Below, piece by piece: positions 59,191 through 64,000 of a DNA stretch of 64,000 nucleotides (positions are counted from its first letter, which is position 1; the number at the start of each line of letters is the position of its first letter). The notes under the pieces were generated by a model. It was not told where the DNA came from. It ran no database searches and saw only the letters and a program-made list of their open reading frames with translations. Position numbers and translations under genes: made by a program. This stretch comes from Ligula intestinalis (Eukaryota; Platyhelminthes; Cestoda; Diphyllobothriidea; Diphyllobothriidae): contig JAYGXS010000004.1 of assembly GCA_036362985.1 (NCBI GenBank), positions 33,869,945-33,933,944 of the forward strand, read 5' to 3'.

Positions 59191-62056
59191 TCAAAGTCAA
59201 CCGGCCGGTTCTAGAAGATACCACAAGCAATAGTGGCCGCTGCTTCGAAATCTGTTATACAAATTGTCAGAGTCTCTTCAATAAACTTGACGAACTGAAA
59301 ACAATAGTATCTGAGCAGAAACCGCATATAATTGCATAAGCAGAGACTTGGCTGACCGAAGCAATAGAGATCAGCGAAGTCAGCATTGAAGGCTATCAAC
59401 TGCTCCGCTGCGACAGATCTCAACGTAGGGGCGGAGGAGTGGCACTTTATGTAGCAAATGAAATTTCCTATTTTCAGAGGGAAATCGCAGACATAGCCCT
59501 ATGACGATATGAAATAATTTCATGCAAAATTAAGATAAGGCAACATCCGGCACTCAATATATGCGTTGTTTATCGGCCTCCCGGCTCCAGCGAAAGTGAC
59601 GACGTAGAACTGCTAAGTTCACTGACGGTTATCTGTAAACAGGAAAATCTATTACTCCTGGGTGATTTCAACGCTCCTGGCATCGATTGGATGAGGCCTG
59701 GAGTAAAGGCCGCAGCAGCACCTTTCAATTATCAACTACTTCAGTTTTCTTTGGACGAATATCTCATTCAACACATAGACTTCACAACCCGACTGCGAGA
59801 AGGCCAAAGATCAAACTGTCTAGATCTCGTTTTTAGTAAAGAAAAGGGGATCATAAGGGAAGTGAACTCACAACCGCCACTTGGGTTAAGCGACCACGTT
59901 GCTTTTACCTGCGTGTGTTACCTATTGTCTCCAAAATTGCAAATTAAGAGGCGCAGAAATATTTGGAAAGCCGATTTTGAAGAAATGAGACGTACCGCTT
60001 CCGCAGAAAACTGGTTACCCAGTACGAACGATACAAATGAATTATGGCAGCATATCCAGGGGACTGTAGAGCGCTTAATTGAAGTCCATTGCCCAATGAA
60101 AGTAATAAGACCATGTGGCAGACCTCCATATGTCAACCAACCGATAAAAAGGGCCATGAAGAAGAAACAAAGGTTGTGGAAAAAGTACGAGCATCTTCAA
60201 GATTCAACATCACTTGCCGAATATAAAGCGCAACGAAATATATGCCGTAAGGAAATACGAAATTCTAGAACTGTCTTTGAGCGTCAACTTACAACACAAG
60301 CCACAATATGTCCAAAGAAGCTTTATGGATACATCCGCAGTCAAAGGAAGCACCGGGACGACATTGCAACTCTAAGGGATAACCTCGGGAACGTAGTAAC
60401 GGAAGGACCGCGGAAAGTAGAGTTACTGTCAGAGTTTTTCAGATCGGCGTTTACGATGGAATCCCCCGACGATAATTCGGGAGTAGAAGTGGGCGAAGGT
60501 ACAGCCGTTATTGAAACTGTTACCTTTTTTGTCGCAGGCGTAAGACATGTCCTCAGTCACATCAAACCAGACAAGTCTCCTAGACCGGATGGGATCCCTG
60601 GACTGATACTTAAAGAACTGTCGACCGAGCTATCGGTACCACTTTCAATTCTGTTCGAGCTTTCCACGTGAACAGGGGACTTGCCTTTGCAGTGGAAGAC
60701 GGCCAACATCGTACCGTTATATAAGGGAGGTAGCAAGATGTCTACAAACAGCTTTCGGCCCATAAGCTTGACTTGCCTTTCCTGCAAAATGATGGAGCTC
60801 CTTGTCAAGCAGGCCATACTAAGATTTTGCGATGAAAGTGACATCATACAAAATTTTCAACATGGCTTTCGGCGAGGGCGCTCCTGCCTTTCAAATTTAC
60901 TGACTTCAATTGAGGCCTGGACAAGTGCTTTAGAAGAGGGCTTCGAAGTGGACGTAGTGTACATCGATTTCCGCAAAGCCTTTGACAGCGTGCCCCATCA
61001 ACGCCTTTTACACAAACTGAGCGTTCTTGGCATCAAGGGAAAATTTTGGACTGGATCAGGTCATTTTTAGTCGGTCGAAAACAACGCGTTTGCATCGGGG
61101 AGGATAAATCGGACTGGGTTGACGTAGTTAGTGGGGTTCCTCAAGGCTCTGTTCTCGGTCCTCTACTCTTCATTCTCTATGTAAATGACAGCCTTCAAGA
61201 ACAGGACTGCGATAAAATCATGTTCGCCGATGACGTTAAACGCTGGCAGGTCATTAAGCGCCCAAGCGACCGAGATGCTCTGCAAAATAATCTTTGCAAA
61301 CTGCAGACGTGGTCTGAGAGATGGCTGCTGGATTTCAATGTGCAAAAGTGTGCCGTCCTCCACCTGCGTCCAACAAACTACCCTATCCCCCAGAGCAGCA
61401 GGACATATCACCTGAAAAACATCCAAATTCCCGTAGCATCTATGCAAAAAGACCTAGGCATTTGGATACAGAGTAATCTGAAGCCCTCATTACAGTCTGT
61501 CAAAGCTGCAAATAAAGCCACGGGAGTGCTGCACGCTATCAAAAGGGCGTTTATAGCCTTCGATGAAGATCTCTTTGGCAGAGTGTACGGCACATTTGTT
61601 CGACCCCACCTAAAGTATGGCATACAGGCGTGGCGGCCATGGCTAGCAAAGGACACAGCATGTCTGGAGAAAGTGCAGCGTCGGGCAACAAAGCTAGTAA
61701 GAGGTTTAAAAAACCACACTTACATAGATAGACTGGCATGCCTTAATTTATTCCCTCTGCATTACAGGCAACAAAGAGGGGATCTTATCCTAGTTTACAA
61801 GATAATAAACGGTCTTGAGAAAAGATTACGCTTTGAAGACATGTTTCAGTGGCACCTCTCACCTCATCTCCGTGGGCACACAATGAAGCTGCGCACGAAA
61901 ATGTCCAAGCTAAACCTCCGCTCTGAATTCTTCAAGCAACGTGTCATACAACAGTGGAACAACCTTCCACAGTCAGTCGTGGAGGCAACTTCCTTTCAAA
62001 TGTACAAACAACGCTTGGATAATTACATGCGTCCCTTCTCCTCTCTCCAAGTCTGA
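59180..62056 (+). pseudogene. LINE ORF2: apurinic-type endonuclease and reverse transcriptase, broken
   Basis: ORF2 overlaps the end of ORF1. The endonuclease half has YTNCQSLFNKLDEL, AETWLTE, RGGGVALYV, VVYRPPGS, LLLGDFNAPGIDW and LSDHVAF. The RT has FRPISLTCLSCKMMELLV, QHGFRRGRSC, VVYIDFRKAFDSVPHQRLL (motif A), GVPQGSVLGPLLF (motif B) and FADD (motif C) at 61223-61234. The C-terminus is WNNLPQSVVEATSF. Lesions are TAA at about 59338, a TGA near 59503, TGA at about 60669 and a frameshift near 61040. The product would nick DNA and prime reverse transcription from the nick; this copy cannot. Confidence 0.9.
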
Positions 62057-62101
62057 ACTCTAAAAACCAGACATACATTGTAAAAAATAATGCTACTCAC
62101 T

Positions 62102-62132
62102 GTTTGCCACTACTATGTTAGTAGTGGCAAAC
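62102..62132 (+). other. Perfect 12-bp hairpin in the LINE 3' untranslated region
   Basis: GTTTGCCACTAC, a 7-nt loop and GTAGTGGCAAAC. It lies 46 nt after the ORF2 stop and before the tail repeats, where some LINE reverse transcriptases bind their RNA. Confidence 0.7.
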
Positions 62133-62210
62133 TTACACGTGCTACATAGGGTTTTCAAAGGCATTGCCTATTATCCTCACCAAATAAACTGAAATAAACT
62201 GAAACTAAAC

Positions 62211-64000
62211 TGGTGTTTGTAGGGCTCCTAGGCATGTTCAATTATAGTGGTACCTTCTAACGGAGTTTCGAACTAAGAAGTGTAGAATTATAAACGCATC
62301 GCTAGAGCTAATTATTGAAAGTTTACAGACTAGAAGAGTTATTGACAATTTTTTAATTGTTAAACCAGCGTTATCCGATACGGACCTTTCATCGGAATTG
62401 GATGCGATGGCGTACGTCATGTTACTTTTAAACGATCTTCCTTTTGCTTTCCGCTGCATATAAGGCACCCGGGCTGTCAGCACATAATGCAAAAAGCCGT
62501 CGTGAACAACGTTATTAATAAATCTCTTAGTCGTTAATTTGCAAATTTTTTTCAAAGTTGCTCTTGCAGAGTATAACCATGTCTGTGCAAACGCCCGGAA
62601 ATACTCGCATCCATGTCACCCAACCAGCATGCTGACCACTGACGCAGACTGAAAAGTCCGCAATTGCCAATAGGCGCATAACCCTGAAATTATTGATTTT
62701 TGTACCTGTTCAAATTTTCTAGTTTGCAATGTTATGGCACTGAAGATGATTTGCTGAAAAGTATACCTTGCCTAACAAATTATCTTTTCAAATTACCTCA
62801 TTGATTACACTAAATAACACAAAACTTAACTTTTCATTTGATCTACATTTTTGCATTAATACAATATCCCAAGGTATTCGTAGACAATGCTTTTTGGCGT
62901 GGTAATGTAGCAGTCTGGTAGTAGTGAAATTTTTATTAGACTTCGATAGAGATTGAAGAACGGACAAAATGCTGGCGATTTCTAGAAAGCATCAGTGTGG
63001 TTTTTGTCATTTAAAATGGCGGGAGGCATATAATAAAGTCCTATTTGCAGCAAATTTAAATCATTGGGGTACGTTATTTTTAAGTCTCACATGGAATTTT
63101 TGCTCACTTAGCGTTTCTCCGTTGGTCTTAATGCGCAGTCAGCTAACAAATACTTTAGGAGTTATTTTAATGTTGATCTGGAGGGGTCTGGTGGAGAGAT
63201 CTAGCAACGATCTTGTCCAAACAATTACGTTTACTTTAACAGGGTGCTTCTTGACTTCGTCAAGAATTAGTAGTTACTGTTATGCAATAAGGTATTTATC
63301 GCGTTTAAGTTTTTTTTATTCTTTTTCATGATACCTTTCTGCATTTGTGTGGTACTCGCAAGGCATTGACATAACCTGCTTTCTAATCGACTGCAAAGTT
63401 CCTCAAACGCTGCGAAATTAATTTTTATCTCTTATTAACTTTTGCTTATTATTTCACCATGGCATCACCATCCTATCCATAAATAAATAAGATATTGTTC
63501 GTTTTATATTCACGTGCCTTCGCTCTTGCATTGGGGATGGTCGATCCCTTTAAGTGGCTTTTGTGGGGCACATAACGAGTTTTATATGAATGCGTGGCAT
63601 GCGGTTTTATATGCTGTGGTTGGGCTCATATGCCAAGGGTCTTCCATCCTATACACACTTACACAGTGTTTTATTATGCAATTACCCGAGAATACATAGT
63701 TAGGCTGTGTATCCAAACCTTTAACCTTAGTGTGGCAATTAGATATAGCAAAGTATTCGAGTAGTTTTTACAAGGTGAACCACTTCAAAAGTCAGAAGCT
63801 TATGTCCGTTTTTGAAGTAGAAGTCATGAATTAACAAAATCCTCCACAGTTGCGTTAACTGGTTCCGGTCAGTACCGCCAGAACCACTGCCTTACTATAG
63901 AAACTAGAGTGTGCATCTATTGAACAGCCTAAAGTAGTAAGCAAAACGGACAAAAATCTGAAAGTGCTGGGAATGTGTCTATTCCCACGATCACTCCGTT
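62211..64000. other. Non-coding stretch to the window end
   Basis: No gene recognised. The 120-codon frame at 62969-63331 (plus) looks compositional, without motif or splice signals. Confidence 0.4.

Larger units (their letters stand above)
57868..62210 (+). mobile_element. Near full-length CR1-type LINE (inactive)
   Basis: The element has ORF1, an overlapping ORF2 with endonuclease and reverse transcriptase, a 3' untranslated region with a 12-bp hairpin, and a 3' tail of short repeats (ATAAACTGAA units, about 62182-62210). Such microsatellite-like tails are typical of the CR1 group. The true 5' end is uncertain and may include the 73-bp repeats from 57285. Stops and a frameshift in both ORFs make it non-autonomous. 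Confidence 0.88.

Noticed and set aside
1..64000. CRISPR arrays, bacterial operons, rRNA genes
   Set aside because: No regularly spaced repeats, no bacterial-style gene packing and no rRNA-like conserved blocks were seen. The content is eukaryotic.

Overview
This window reads as nuclear DNA of an animal. It has spliced genes with GT-AG introns, long A+T-rich non-coding stretches and a dense mixture of transposable elements. A parasitic flatworm, perhaps a tapeworm, is my best guess. The reasons are a SINE-like dimer carrying a hammerhead-ribozyme motif, as in schistosome Sm-alpha elements, together with CR1 LINEs, Penelope-like elements (PLEs), a Helitron and many foldback elements. The taxon is an inference and no marker in the window settles it.

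Layout. 1-4670: non-coding, with one foldback element (1089-1396). 4671-9410, minus strand: a decayed autonomous Helitron (Rep + Pif1-type helicase), interrupted by a small G-rich foldback (8411-8581). 9411-19837: no gene recognised. 19838-22043: three foldback-type elements side by side. 22444-24992: a PLE with a broken reverse transcriptase and GIY-YIG nuclease, framed by a nearly identical 843-bp inverted repeat. 28305-29350: a second copy of the 1-kb foldback family. 29633-33289, plus strand: five exons encoding a complete doublecortin-like (DCLK-type) kinase domain; the 5' part of the gene was not found. 33290-43786: non-coding, with a second PLE relic (38180-38640), tRNA-like SINEs and a 362-bp tandem dimer with hammerhead motifs (41853-42562).

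43787-54274, minus strand: a five-exon gene that I assembled from splice signals and matching phases. It encodes a signal peptide, an Ig domain and further Ig-like cysteine-rich sequence, then one transmembrane helix and a short tail. I do not recognise the family. Its introns hold two more foldbacks and a possible tRNA-like hairpin. 55229-56461: a hairpin and a 5'-truncated LINE. 57285-62210, plus strand: a nearly full-length but inactivated CR1-type LINE with ORF1 and ORF2. 62211-64000: nothing recognised.

Only the kinase and the Ig-domain membrane protein look like host genes. Every other recognisable coding sequence belongs to a mobile element, and almost all of them carry stops or frameshifts. 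Intron-exon calls come from reading the sequence without transcript evidence.
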